A DNA stretch of 64,000 nucleotides from assembly GCA_947488935.1 (NCBI GenBank), contig CANLBN010000001.1:682001-746000 (forward strand), in the 5' to 3' direction. A program made the position numbers and the translations under genes. The notes under the pieces were generated by a model. The model did not search any database. It was not told the DNA's origin and saw only the letters and a program-made list of their open reading frames with translations. The stretch comes from an uncultured Pseudomonadales bacterium. Lineage in GTDB: Bacteria > Pseudomonadota > Gammaproteobacteria > Pseudomonadales > Cellvibrionaceae. Below are positions 44,389 to 53,078 of the stretch, in pieces (the first letter of the stretch is position 1; each line of letters begins with the position of its first letter).

Positions 44389-45219
44389 ATGCTGAACCAC
44401 CCAGATATAGATCCCATAGCCGTCTCGATAGGCCCGCTTAGCGTACATTGGTATGGCCTTATGTATTTATTTGCTTTTGCATCGGCTTGGGCACTGGCAA
44501 TACACCGCAGCAAGCGCGCAGACTCCCCGCTAAACACGAAGCAGGTCGAAGACTTAATCGTCTATGGAGCCTTGGGTGTTGTTTTGGGTGGCCGCTTTGG
44601 CTACGTGATGTTTTATAATTTTGGCGCATGGTTAGATGACCCGCTTTGGTTATTTAGAGTGTGGGAAGGTGGTATGTCTTTTCATGGTGGCCTAGTCGGT
44701 GTGATTACTGCCATTATTATTTACGGTCGAAAAATAGGCGTTAAATTCCCGGAGCTAATCGACTTTACTATTGTGCTTGTACCCGCTGGGTTAGGTTTTG
44801 GTCGCATAGGTAATTTTATTGGGCAAGAGCTATGGGGTCGCGCAACCGATGTGCCTTGGGGTATGGTTTTTCCGAGGGATCCATTGGGTTTGGCGCGTCA
44901 CCCCTCGCAGTTGTATCAAGCCTTTTTAGAAGGTCTTGTTCTTTTTATTATTATTTATTGGTTTTCTCTTAAGCCGCGTCCGCGTCTTTCTGTGAGTGCT
45001 TTATTTTTAATTTTTTATGGCATATTCCGTTTTGGCGTCGAATTCGTACGCGAGCCCGATGCGCATATTCCAGAGCTAATTTTTGGATGGATGACTCGTG
45101 GGCAGCTATTAACTATTCCGATGATTATTGTGGGTGTTGGCGGCTTTATTTGGGCCTATAAAAAAGGCTTTGGTGAGGAGCCCCAAAAAAATACCGACAA
45201 AAAAGTAACCGCCAAATAA
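44389..45219 (+). CDS. lgt: Prolipoprotein diacylglyceryl transferase
   Basis: This 276-residue inner-membrane enzyme transfers diacylglycerol from phosphatidylglycerol to the cysteine of prolipoproteins. It has seven hydrophobic helices, the catalytic-region motif MSFHGGLVGV and the Lgt signature GRIGNFIGQELWGRATDVPW. RHPSQLYQAFLEG and FVREPDAH are also conserved. The ATG at 44389 (MLNHPDIDPIAVSIGPLSVH) gives the family start. It is 24 bases ahead of thyA, the classical lgt-thyA order. Confidence 0.97.
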   Translation: MLNHPDIDPIAVSIGPLSVHWYGLMYLFAFASAWALAIHRSKRADSPLNTKQVEDLIVYGALGVVLGGRFGYVMFYNFGAWLDDPLWLFRVWEGGMSFHGGLVGVITAIIIYGRKIGVKFPELIDFTIVLVPAGLGFGRIGNFIGQELWGRATDVPWGMVFPRDPLGLARHPSQLYQAFLEGLVLFIIIYWFSLKPRPRLSVSALFLIFYGIFRFGVEFVREPDAHIPELIFGWMTRGQLLTIPMIIVGVGGFIWAYKKGFGEEPQKNTDKKVTAK

Positions 45220-45243
45220 AAATATTAGGATATAGCTAAACGA

Positions 45244-46077
45244 ATGAAACAGTATTTAGAATTACTCGACAATATTTTGAATAAAGGTGTGCAAAAGGGT
45301 GATCGTACCGGTACCGGTACGATCTCGGTTTTTGCTCGCCAGTATCGCCACGACCTAGCTGATGGTTTTCCGTTACTGACTACAAAAAAACTACATTTTA
45401 AAAGCATTGCTAATGAACTTATTTGGTTTTTAAAGGGCGATACCAACATAAAATGGCTTAAAGAAAACGGCGTTAGTATTTGGGACGAGTGGGCAGATGA
45501 GTCAGGTGATCTCGGTCCTCTCTACGGTCACCAGTGGACATCTTGGCCGACCAAAGAAGGTGAGACCATTAATCAGATAGATTACGTGGTTAAATGCTTA
45601 AAGGAAAATCCTAATAGCCGTCGTATATTATTTCACGGTTGGAATGTCGAGTACTTGCCCGACGAAACCATGTCGCCGCAGGAAAATGTAAAGCAAGGGC
45701 GTATGGCATTGCCACCTTGCCATTTGTTGTATCAGTTTTATGTGGCGGATAATAAATTATCGGCGCAATTGTATATTCGCAGCTCGGATTCTTTTTTGGG
45801 CTTGCCTTACAATACCGCAAGCCTTGCCTTACTCGTACATATGCTCGCAGATCAGTGTGATTTAGGTTTGGGCGAAATTATTATAACAACAGGTGATTCG
45901 CACATTTACAATAACCATATTGATCAGGTTAAAGAACAGCTATCGCGCAGCCCCAAAAAATTACCCGAACTAAAAATAAAGCGTAAGCCCGAGTCAATTT
46001 ACGACTATAAATTTGAAGATTTTGAAGTCGTAGATTATGACGCTTACCCAACAATAAAAGCGCCTATCTCAGTCTAA
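45244..46077 (+). CDS. thyA: Thymidylate synthase
   Basis: This 277-residue enzyme makes dTMP from dUMP with methylene-tetrahydrofolate. The catalytic Cys lies in [13 protein letters not shown]. Also visible are [14 protein letters not shown], the [16 protein letters not shown] loop and the C-terminal APISV. Length is close to E. coli ThyA (264) with a small insertion near residue 90. It is in the lgt-thyA-folA operon. Confidence 0.97.
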   Translation: MKQYLELLDNILNKGVQKGDRTGTGTISVFARQYRHDLADGFPLLTTKKLHFKSIANELIWFLKGDTNIKWLKENGVSIWDEWADESGDLGPLYGHQWTSWPTKEGETINQIDYVVKCLKENPNSRRILFHGWNVEYLPDETMSPQENVKQGRMALPPCHLLYQFYVADNKLSAQLYIRSSDSFLGLPYNTASLALLVHMLADQCDLGLGEIIITTGDSHIYNNHIDQVKEQLSRSPKKLPELKIKRKPESIYDYKFEDFEVVDYDAYPTIKAPISV

Positions 46078-46119
46078 TTGTTAATCGCGCTTTACAGTAA
46101 AACCTAGCAAGGAAAATAA

Positions 46120-46638
46120 ATGGCATTACTCTCTATTATTGTTGCGATGGCAAATAATCGAGCCATAGGCAAAGATAACCAATTGCTGTGGCACTTGCCC
46201 GAGGATTTAAAATATTTTAAACGTGTCACTATGGGCAAGCCCATGATCATGGGGCGTAAAACCTTTGAGTCTATTGGTCGGCCACTGCCGGGGCGTTTAA
46301 ATATTGTAGTGACTCGCCAGCAAGACTGGCAGCACGAAGGGGTTAAGGTTGTACATTCCGTAGAGGATGCTAAAAAACTTGCGGAGGCCCAAGCTTATAT
46401 CGATGGAGTCGATGAAATCATGTTAATTGGGGGTGCTGAACTTTACAGTACATCCATCGATCATGCCGATAAGTTATATGTAACCCACGTTGATGCAGAC
46501 CTCGAGGGCGATGCTTTTTTTCCAACAATTGACGAAGATAAATGGCAAGAAATAGCTCGTGAAGAATTTAAAGCCACGGACTCCTCTCTCAAAACAAACC
46601 CCTATGATTATGCGTTTACGGTGCTGGTGAAAATATAG
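46120..46638 (+). CDS. folA: Dihydrofolate reductase
   Basis: This 172-residue enzyme reduces dihydrofolate to tetrahydrofolate with NADPH. Motifs are MANNRAIGKDNQLLWHLPED with the active-site acidic residue, MGRKTFESIGRPLPGR and IGGAELY. It lies 42 bases after thyA, recycling the folate oxidised by thymidylate synthase. AAGG precedes the ATG. Confidence 0.97.
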   Translation: MALLSIIVAMANNRAIGKDNQLLWHLPEDLKYFKRVTMGKPMIMGRKTFESIGRPLPGRLNIVVTRQQDWQHEGVKVVHSVEDAKKLAEAQAYIDGVDEIMLIGGAELYSTSIDHADKLYVTHVDADLEGDAFFPTIDEDKWQEIAREEFKATDSSLKTNPYDYAFTVLVKI

Positions 46639-46665
46639 CTATAAAAAATAATAGATAGGCCGGCC

Positions 46666-47460
46666 ATGGATGAGAATAAAGAGTTAGATAAAAAAAGTAA
46701 TAGCGTACAGAGAAAAAAATTATTCATTCGTGGTGCGCTAGATACATTTCCTCTAATTGTCGCTGCAATACCTTTTGCTATTATTTATGGTGCTTTGGCA
46801 CTTAATAATGGCTTATCTTTTTTTGCAACATTGGGTATGTCAGTGTTTGTTTTTGCCGGTGCGTCACAATTTGTCGCGACTACTCTAGTGGGTGCAAGTG
46901 CTCCGGTACTTATTATTATCGCAACGGTTTTTGTTGTTAACCTACGACATATGTTGTACTCCATTCGCTTTATGCCAACCATTAAATTTTTACCAAAATG
47001 GCAACGCATACCCATGGGCTTTTGGATGACCGACGAGAGCTTTTCCGTTGCGAGCCGCTTTATAGATCAAGAGTCGCCCAGTGATAAACAGTTACATAAC
47101 TATTTTTGGGGCTCGGCAATTGCTATGTACCTTAATTGGGTGCTGTTTACTTATATTGGTATGTTGCTGGGTAAATTTATACCGGGTGTAACAAGCTGGG
47201 GTTTAGATATTGCCATGGTACTTGCTTTTATTGCTATTGTTATCCCGCTATTAAAAACTAAAAGTCATATTTGTTGTGCACTTGTTGCTGTTGTTAGTGC
47301 GGTTATCACTATGCACTGGCCCTATAAAATTGGCTTGTTGTTTTCCTCCCTATTAGCAATAGCCGTTGGTGTGCTTATTAATAAGTACTATGGCACATCA
47401 TTTGATGCGGCTATTACTAGTAAAAAGAATGGTTCTCTGCAAAGTGAGGAGAGTAGTTGA
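46666..47460 (+). CDS. azlC: AzlC family branched-chain amino acid exporter, large subunit
   Basis: This 264-residue membrane protein has about seven helices and the AzlC pattern: PLIVAAIPFAIIYGALALNN, FVFAGASQFVAT, and NLRHMLYSIRFMP. It pairs with the AzlD partner encoded next, sharing one base of overlap (TGATG). AzlCD exports branched-chain amino acids and analogues. It follows folA by 27 bases. Confidence 0.93.
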   Translation: MDENKELDKKSNSVQRKKLFIRGALDTFPLIVAAIPFAIIYGALALNNGLSFFATLGMSVFVFAGASQFVATTLVGASAPVLIIIATVFVVNLRHMLYSIRFMPTIKFLPKWQRIPMGFWMTDESFSVASRFIDQESPSDKQLHNYFWGSAIAMYLNWVLFTYIGMLLGKFIPGVTSWGLDIAMVLAFIAIVIPLLKTKSHICCALVAVVSAVITMHWPYKIGLLFSSLLAIAVGVLINKYYGTSFDAAITSKKNGSLQSEESS

Positions 47461-47783
47461 TGAACGAATGGCTATTAATTAGCGGCATGATGGTGGTCAC
47501 GTTTATACCGCGTTACCTACCATTGGCCTTTGTTAATCATTTTAACCTCTCGCCCTTTTTTATACATTCATTAAGTTATATTCCAGTGGCGGTACTCAGC
47601 GCTATCGTTGCTCAAAACGTGTTTTATATCGAGGGTGCTCTGTCGGTATCTATAGATAACAACCGGCTTATTACCGCTGTACTTGCTGTATTTATAGCGC
47701 TTTTATCCAAAAGCCTGTGGTGGACGGTAACTGTAGGTCTAATAGTATTTGTATTGTTAGAGCGAGTACTCCCCACTATTTAA
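47460..47783 (+). CDS. azlD: AzlD family small subunit
   Basis: This 107-residue protein has three or four TM helices. Motifs are MMVVTFIPRYLPLAF and a final LERVLP, both typical of AzlD. It needs AzlC for export activity. Start ATG overlaps the azlC stop by one base, so the two are translationally coupled. Confidence 0.9.
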   Translation: MNEWLLISGMMVVTFIPRYLPLAFVNHFNLSPFFIHSLSYIPVAVLSAIVAQNVFYIEGALSVSIDNNRLITAVLAVFIALLSKSLWWTVTVGLIVFVLLERVLPTI

Positions 47784-47812
47784 TAAGTGGGTTAAAAATA
47801 GGGGCAGTTTTT

Positions 47813-48505
47813 TTGAAACGACGATTACTATGGCTTGATGCGTTGCGTGGTTTTGCCATTGTGCTGATGATCGTCTTTCATTTTTGTTACGACCTGCGCT
47901 ACTTTGGCTGGGTCGACTGGAATGTGCCCAATGGTGATAAGTGGTGGCAGTTTCGCTATGTCATTATTGCACTCTTTTCTTTCACTATTGGTATAAGCCT
48001 ATCGCTCGCTCATGATAAAAGTTTTAAAAAACAGGTGTTTTTAAAACGGCTCGTTCAGTTAATAGCTGGTGCGCTCGCGGTAACGGTCATGTCGCTATTC
48101 TTATTTCCAAGCTCGTGGATCTACTTTGGCATACTGCATTTTATTGTTGTGGCCTCAATTATCTCGGCTCTTTTTATAAAGCACCCTAAGGTAGCGCTGG
48201 GTTTGGGCCTGCTGATTTTGATGGGCTACAATTTATCGCTGGTAAACAGTGATATGCCCTTTGTCTGGATAGGGCTTTCACCTTGGGAGGCCGAAGATTA
48301 TGTGCCGTTATTTCCGTGGTTAGGGGTTATCTTTATTGGGGTAGGGGTTGCTAGATTTTTGCCTATTACTAATTTTGATATAACCAGAAACGCTGTTACT
48401 AAGCCTTTAGCTTTGATGGGTAAGCATGGTTTGATTGTTTATCTAGTGCATCAGCCACTATTGTTTGGTGGGTTTTTATTGGTGCAAATGATGAATGCTG
48501 GATAG
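47813..48505 (+). CDS. DUF1624 (heparan-alpha-glucosaminide acetyltransferase-like) membrane protein
   Basis: This protein of about 230 residues begins LKRRLLWLDALRGFAIVLMI from a TTG start with GGGG eight bases upstream. The motif RFYNFCYDLRYFGW-like FHFCYDLRYFGW and several TM helices fit DUF1624, the bacterial relative of heparan-alpha-glucosaminide N-acetyltransferase. The membrane substrate is unknown. The frame is open to 47717 over azlD, but only the part from 47813 looks like the family. It follows azlD by 29 bases. Confidence 0.82.
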   Translation: MKRRLLWLDALRGFAIVLMIVFHFCYDLRYFGWVDWNVPNGDKWWQFRYVIIALFSFTIGISLSLAHDKSFKKQVFLKRLVQLIAGALAVTVMSLFLFPSSWIYFGILHFIVVASIISALFIKHPKVALGLGLLILMGYNLSLVNSDMPFVWIGLSPWEAEDYVPLFPWLGVIFIGVGVARFLPITNFDITRNAVTKPLALMGKHGLIVYLVHQPLLFGGFLLVQMMNAG

Positions 48506-48680
48506 ATAAGAGTGGTTGTAGTTTATGTATGTTATGAAATAATGAAAGCCGGATGCTAAATAGGCGTTCTTAATAAGGCTTGTGGATCGTGGATTATTTG
48601 GCTGTATCCTGTCACAATATGTGCCTATAAAATAATCATTATCTTCTTTTAAGGGAGATTTAATTTAAGGAGCTATTAGT

Positions 48681-50039
48681 TTGAGTAAGTCTATCTTTTT
48701 AATAATTTTAATTTATTCCCTCTCTTTTAACGTTCTGGCGAAGCCGTTGGGTAATTTGCCTGAAGGCGTTAAATACACAATTAATACTATAAATGCTGAA
48801 TTGACTCAGCGTTACTTCGGTAATGGACTAATAAATGATGATGATTTTCAAGAGCTGTTATCTATTGATATTCAAGAGAGATTGTCTGATGCTGATTTAT
48901 TAGCAGATTCTACTGATCCGGAGGCAGTGAGACTTGATGTGTTTCTAGATTATAAACGACAGTATAGCGGTGATGGTGTGGGTGCAAGAACTAATGTCAT
49001 AACTAACCCACTGTATTATTATCATATTAAATTATCAAAAAAAACTGGCGAAGTGTTGTATGAATTTGAAAGCAAAATAAAAACACTTAGAGTTTTTTCT
49101 CTTTTTACGAGAGGTAGTGAACTTAATAAAAACTTCTCAATAGATTTAGCTAATGCTCTTTCTGCTTCTATAGATGTTGTGAATAAAATTATATCTTTCA
49201 CACCCAACGCAGATGGTAGGCTTTCATTAATTTCGGTAGAAGATGAAAAAAGTAAAGATAATATTTCACGAACAATTGAATTATGGGTGGAAAAAAAAGC
49301 TTTAGATAAGCCAATCGTTTTAGAGAGCCTTACTTATATTCCTAAGTCTGAGAGTAAAAAATATCTACGCTTGCTTAAACAGTCAAAGTCAGACCCTAAA
49401 AAGCGCGTTAAAATCTATAAACAAATATTCCTAGACTGGATGGTAGATGTTGATCTCTATAATTATATCGTGACTGATGTTAATGAACGTTACAATACTA
49501 AATTAGCCAAGGGGGAGTCTAGTGAGTTAGCTTGGGCGGTTAAGGCAGTTGCATCATCGGGTTTAAAACGTTACCAACCCTTTATTGCCAATATATCTGA
49601 AACTGCCGAGGATGCACGCATTGCGAAACATGCTACACAAATGCATTTAAAATTTTCTTCATTTCAGTATAAAGCCCAAATAGTTCATGATGTTGCCCGT
49701 TTACCCGTTAAGCTTAGTTGGAAAGAAAAGCAAGTGACAAATATGCTCTCTAGTAGCTATTCACGACTTAGGAAACAAGCAATTCGAGAAATTAGAGCTA
49801 ACTCTCCAAAGGATAAAACTATGCTGAATAAGTTGTCGGCAATTCTCACTGAGGAGTCGCCGAATAAGAGTTTTAGTATAACTCAAGACGAGGATTTTTA
49901 TGCATGGTGTGCTCGCCTTTTGGGTAGCTCTGGCCATAAAGAATATTTGCCAGTACTAGAAAAAGTCCAAGAAGAGGCTTCGTCTAAAAAAGTGCAAAAA
50001 TTCGCTAAAAAATTCGCTAAAGTCCTTAAAAAATCCTAA
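48681..50039 (+). CDS. Secreted protein of unknown function with helical repeats
   Basis: This 452-residue protein starts with TTG at 48681 after AAGGAG. A signal peptide (MSKSIFLIILIYSLSFNVLA, cut before KPL) is followed by an alpha/beta N-terminal half and a Lys-rich C-terminal half with helical pairs resembling HEAT repeats (AWAVKAVASSGLKRYQPFI, then FYAWCARLLGSSGHKEYLPV). It may be a periplasmic protein-contact scaffold. No family was recognised. Its layout is similar to the secreted protein at 10628-11737, but no sequence relation was seen. Confidence 0.7.
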   Translation: MSKSIFLIILIYSLSFNVLAKPLGNLPEGVKYTINTINAELTQRYFGNGLINDDDFQELLSIDIQERLSDADLLADSTDPEAVRLDVFLDYKRQYSGDGVGARTNVITNPLYYYHIKLSKKTGEVLYEFESKIKTLRVFSLFTRGSELNKNFSIDLANALSASIDVVNKIISFTPNADGRLSLISVEDEKSKDNISRTIELWVEKKALDKPIVLESLTYIPKSESKKYLRLLKQSKSDPKKRVKIYKQIFLDWMVDVDLYNYIVTDVNERYNTKLAKGESSELAWAVKAVASSGLKRYQPFIANISETAEDARIAKHATQMHLKFSSFQYKAQIVHDVARLPVKLSWKEKQVTNMLSSSYSRLRKQAIREIRANSPKDKTMLNKLSAILTEESPNKSFSITQDEDFYAWCARLLGSSGHKEYLPVLEKVQEEASSKKVQKFAKKFAKVLKKS

Positions 50040-50156
50040 GCTTTACTTTTTACTGTTCTGACCATAGTGCTTTTTAACGAGGCTATGGTCAGGATTGTTT
50101 TATCGCTAATAAGCCTAGTAACGACTTTAAATAGAAACTAATAAATTAGGGCTACT

Positions 50157-50798
50157 ATGAATATAGATTTAGCGCTTTACTTACCAGAGTTAATATCCGT
50201 CAGTGTTATCGCTATTTTTATGGCAATCAGCCCCGGTGCTGATTTTGTAATGGTGACGAGAAATAGTATTTTTTATGGGCGTTCGGCGGGTTTATATTCC
50301 TCATTAGGGGTGGGCTTAGCTGTGTGGGTGCATGTTGTGTACTCCATTGCAGGGCTTGCATTGATTATCTCTAAATCCGTGATTTTATTTTCTATCGTTA
50401 AGTATCTTGGTGCGGCCTATTTAATATATATGGGTTGGAAGACGTTTCGCTCGAATGCTGACCTAACTATTGACCAGAATAATGAGGGCGATAAAACGCT
50501 CTCTAATTTTGCCGCCTTCAAGATAGGCTTTATATCCAATGTGCTAAATGTAAAAACAACGATATTCTTCCTTAGTTTATTTACTCAGGTCGTTAATCCC
50601 GAAACACCGTTGTGGATACAAATCATTTATGGTGCCATTATCTCCTTAGCACATATTCTATGGTTTAGCTTGGTTTCTATTTTTTTAAGCCATCCAGTAT
50701 TGTTAAAAAAATTCCAGCAATGTAAAAGCACTGTCGAGAAAGTAGTGGGCGGTATATTGATGGGCTTTGGCTTAAAGGTTGCTATTAGTAATCAATAG
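50157..50798 (+). CDS. LysE family amino acid exporter
   Basis: This 213-residue inner-membrane protein has six TM helices and the LysE/RhtB motif MAISPGADFVMVTRNSIFYG, then GRSAGLYSSLGVGLAVWVH. The substrate among amino acids or analogues is unknown. It stands alone on the plus strand. Confidence 0.93.
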   Translation: MNIDLALYLPELISVSVIAIFMAISPGADFVMVTRNSIFYGRSAGLYSSLGVGLAVWVHVVYSIAGLALIISKSVILFSIVKYLGAAYLIYMGWKTFRSNADLTIDQNNEGDKTLSNFAAFKIGFISNVLNVKTTIFFLSLFTQVVNPETPLWIQIIYGAIISLAHILWFSLVSIFLSHPVLLKKFQQCKSTVEKVVGGILMGFGLKVAISNQ

Positions 50799-50925
50799 CG
50801 GCAACCAGTAGCAGTCAGAGTTAATGGGTGCTATAAATAAGTAATTTACGTAAAGACCTTTATGTTATATCGGGTGTCAAAGCAGCATACTAACGTGTAG
50901 AGTTAATAAATATTTAAGGTTTGAT

Positions 50926-51339
50926 ATGATGAAAGACAAGCAAATGGGCTCGGCCAAAATGATTAAACTTGCCGTTATTGTGGCTATTTGTGGTGTTATA
51001 GCCGTAGGTATTGCCTTACTGCCCCGAGGTTTTAAAGACGATTTATCGGTGGTTGGGCAGGGCTTGGGTAGCGTGGTACTCACTCATAACAAAGAGCTTG
51101 CTGGTAGCTTAACGATGATGGAGCTGCTCAATAAAGTGCGTACTGACTACGAAGAGACGATTAATTTTTTGGCCGTTGATGTACATACGCCGATAGGCCG
51201 TAATTTTATGCAACAACAAAATGTAGGGTCTGTGGCGCTTGTGATGTTTGATCCAGCAGGTGCAAGGCATGCCGTTTTTACCAATGGTATTAGCGAGAGA
51301 GAATTACGTACAACGCTAGATAAGATTTTATCGCTTTAA
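50926..51339 (+). CDS. Membrane-anchored thioredoxin-like protein lacking cysteines
   Basis: This 137-residue protein has an N-terminal TM helix (MIKLAVIVAICGVIAVGIAL) and a domain whose C-terminal half resembles a thioredoxin fold: INFLAVDVHTPIGRNFMQQQ, VGSVALVMFDPAGARHAVF and ELRTTLDKILSL. There is no CxxC and the only cysteine is in the TM helix, so it cannot do thiol redox chemistry. Function is unknown. AAGG lies six bases before ATG. The protease gene follows by 17 bases, suggesting an operon. Confidence 0.65.
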   Translation: MMKDKQMGSAKMIKLAVIVAICGVIAVGIALLPRGFKDDLSVVGQGLGSVVLTHNKELAGSLTMMELLNKVRTDYEETINFLAVDVHTPIGRNFMQQQNVGSVALVMFDPAGARHAVFTNGISERELRTTLDKILSL

Positions 51340-51356
51340 CAATAGTAGGTTAGTCA

Positions 51357-52037
51357 ATGATTTACGCTGTTGTCATTATCACCTTGGCGTTGCTTGCTTA
51401 CGGCCCGCACCTGTGGGTGAAGTATGTATTATGGCGACACTCAAAAGAGATCACATCGATGTCTGGTACGGGTGGTGAGCTAGCTGAACATTTGGTTGAG
51501 CGGTTTAAGCTCGATGGCGTAAAAGTCGAAGAAGGTATCGAAGGTGCGGACCATTACAGCCCCAGTGAAAAAATAGTCTCGCTTAGCCCAAGTATTTATC
51601 ACGGCAAATCTATTACCGCAGTCTCTGTGGCTACCCATGAGGTGGGCCATGCGATACAGTTTGTGCGAGAGGAGCCAGTAAGTCAGTTGCGCGATAAATA
51701 CTTAGGCAAGGCCTTTGTTATTAAAAGAATCGGCACCGGCATTATGCTCAGCATCCCTATAGTGACAATACTGGTTAAAATCCCGCATCTTATTTTACTG
51801 TCTGCCGTTGTTGGCATTGTTACGATGTTGGCATCGGCGCTAATGTATGTGGCTATACTGCCAGAGGAGTACGACGCAAGTTTCAATAAGGCGTTGCCCA
51901 TATTAAAAGAAGGTTATGTACCCGACGATTATATTCCCGCGGTACGGCAAGTATTAAAAGCCGCAGCCCTAACGTACTTTGCTGGTGCATTGGCCGATAT
52001 TCTCAGGCTTTGGACATGGTTGCGTGTACTTAGGTGA
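51357..52037 (+). CDS. YugP-type zinc metallopeptidase
   Basis: This 226-residue membrane protein has an N-terminal TM helix, the zinc motif VATHEVGHAIQFV (HExxH) and further TM helices. It belongs to the neutral zinc metallopeptidase family typified by YugP. The substrate is unknown. Two further conserved features are LSPSIYHGKSITAVSVATHE and EYDASFNKALPIL, the latter near the expected third ligand. It is in a likely operon with the thioredoxin-like gene. Confidence 0.88.
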   Translation: MIYAVVIITLALLAYGPHLWVKYVLWRHSKEITSMSGTGGELAEHLVERFKLDGVKVEEGIEGADHYSPSEKIVSLSPSIYHGKSITAVSVATHEVGHAIQFVREEPVSQLRDKYLGKAFVIKRIGTGIMLSIPIVTILVKIPHLILLSAVVGIVTMLASALMYVAILPEEYDASFNKALPILKEGYVPDDYIPAVRQVLKAAALTYFAGALADILRLWTWLRVLR

Positions 52038-52116
52038 AATAAAAATTACGAGCAGTTATTAGTGAAAGCTAATGTAAGCGTGCCTGCTAAAAATAATATA
52101 AACAGAGTGGTAATTA

Positions 52117-52965
52117 TTGGTGGGGGGTAAATTTCCAATTAAAGGGCGCTATATTGTAGCGATTTGGCTGCTACCATTTTTACCGTTATTTGATGCGGGT
52201 ATACTTTACCAATATATTGATTTAGATCGTCAGTGGTACTGGCTAGATATTATCTACTATTACTATTATCATTTTTTCGTATCAGTTCTTTTAGTGACTC
52301 TTGTTCTTTGGTCAAAAATACATTGGCGCTTGATGTTCTCTAAACCAATGTCTGTAGATTATTATCCAGCGATTAAGTTGACTATATATATTTTTATTTT
52401 CTCTATCGCTGCTGCTTATGCGTTGTTCTACCCCTTGTCTTTTTTAGTGCCAGAATTCGTTAACAGCTGGTATATCAATGTACCTCCCTTGGTGTATTAC
52501 TATGAAGGGGTGTATCCTTTTTTACCAAATATATTGAGCTTTGTCTCACTCGTTATTTTAGCGCCCATCATTGAAGAGTTTACTTTTAGAGGGTTGTTGT
52601 TACATCGCTGGGGCGAAAAATGGGGAATGTTAAAAGCAATGATGCTGTCGTCTTTTTTGTTTGGCATTCTTCATCAAGATCCTATTGGGGCGATGGCTTT
52701 TGGTTTGGCAATGTCAGTCTTGTATTTAAAAACCCAGACATTACTGATACCTATTTTATGTCATGGGTTCAATAATTTTGTTGTTTGGTTGATCAGTGTT
52801 GGATATATAGTTTGGCTGGGGCCTGATTATGTTTATACGCTTGAAGATTTTCAAAGTGAATGGTCGATAGGTGTTGCGGCAGGAGTCGTTGTTGCTATTT
52901 GGGGTTATAGTTACCTTAAAGGGAGGCAAAGTAATAAAGCATGGCGCTTACCTAAGCTCTATTAA
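52117..52965 (+). CDS. CPBP family intramembrane metalloprotease
   Basis: This 282-residue membrane protein has about eight helices and the three CPBP/Abi motifs: EEFTFR (EExxxR), FGILH (FxxxH) and HGFNN (HxxxN). The family includes CAAX prenyl protease 2 and bacteriocin-immunity proteins. The substrate is unknown. The start is TTG at 52117, with GTG at 52120 an alternative. It is closed by a strong terminator. Confidence 0.85.
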   Translation: MVGGKFPIKGRYIVAIWLLPFLPLFDAGILYQYIDLDRQWYWLDIIYYYYYHFFVSVLLVTLVLWSKIHWRLMFSKPMSVDYYPAIKLTIYIFIFSIAAAYALFYPLSFLVPEFVNSWYINVPPLVYYYEGVYPFLPNILSFVSLVILAPIIEEFTFRGLLLHRWGEKWGMLKAMMLSSFLFGILHQDPIGAMAFGLAMSVLYLKTQTLLIPILCHGFNNFVVWLISVGYIVWLGPDYVYTLEDFQSEWSIGVAAGVVVAIWGYSYLKGRQSNKAWRLPKLY

Positions 52966-53003
52966 CTATGTAGCGTATTTATTCGACAAATATGAGGGAA
53001 GAA

Positions 53004-53039
53004 AAAAGGGCCTTAGCATTTTTATGCTAAGGCCCTTTT
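53004..53039. terminator. Bidirectional terminator between CPBP gene and ilvD
   Basis: AAAAGGGCCTTAGCAT and ATGCTAAGGCCCTTTT form a perfect 16-bp stem with loop TTTT. It ends both the CPBP gene and the convergent ilvD gene. Confidence 0.92.
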
Positions 53040-53078
53040 ATATTTTACGTGTAATGATTATTTTTGGATAACACCAAA

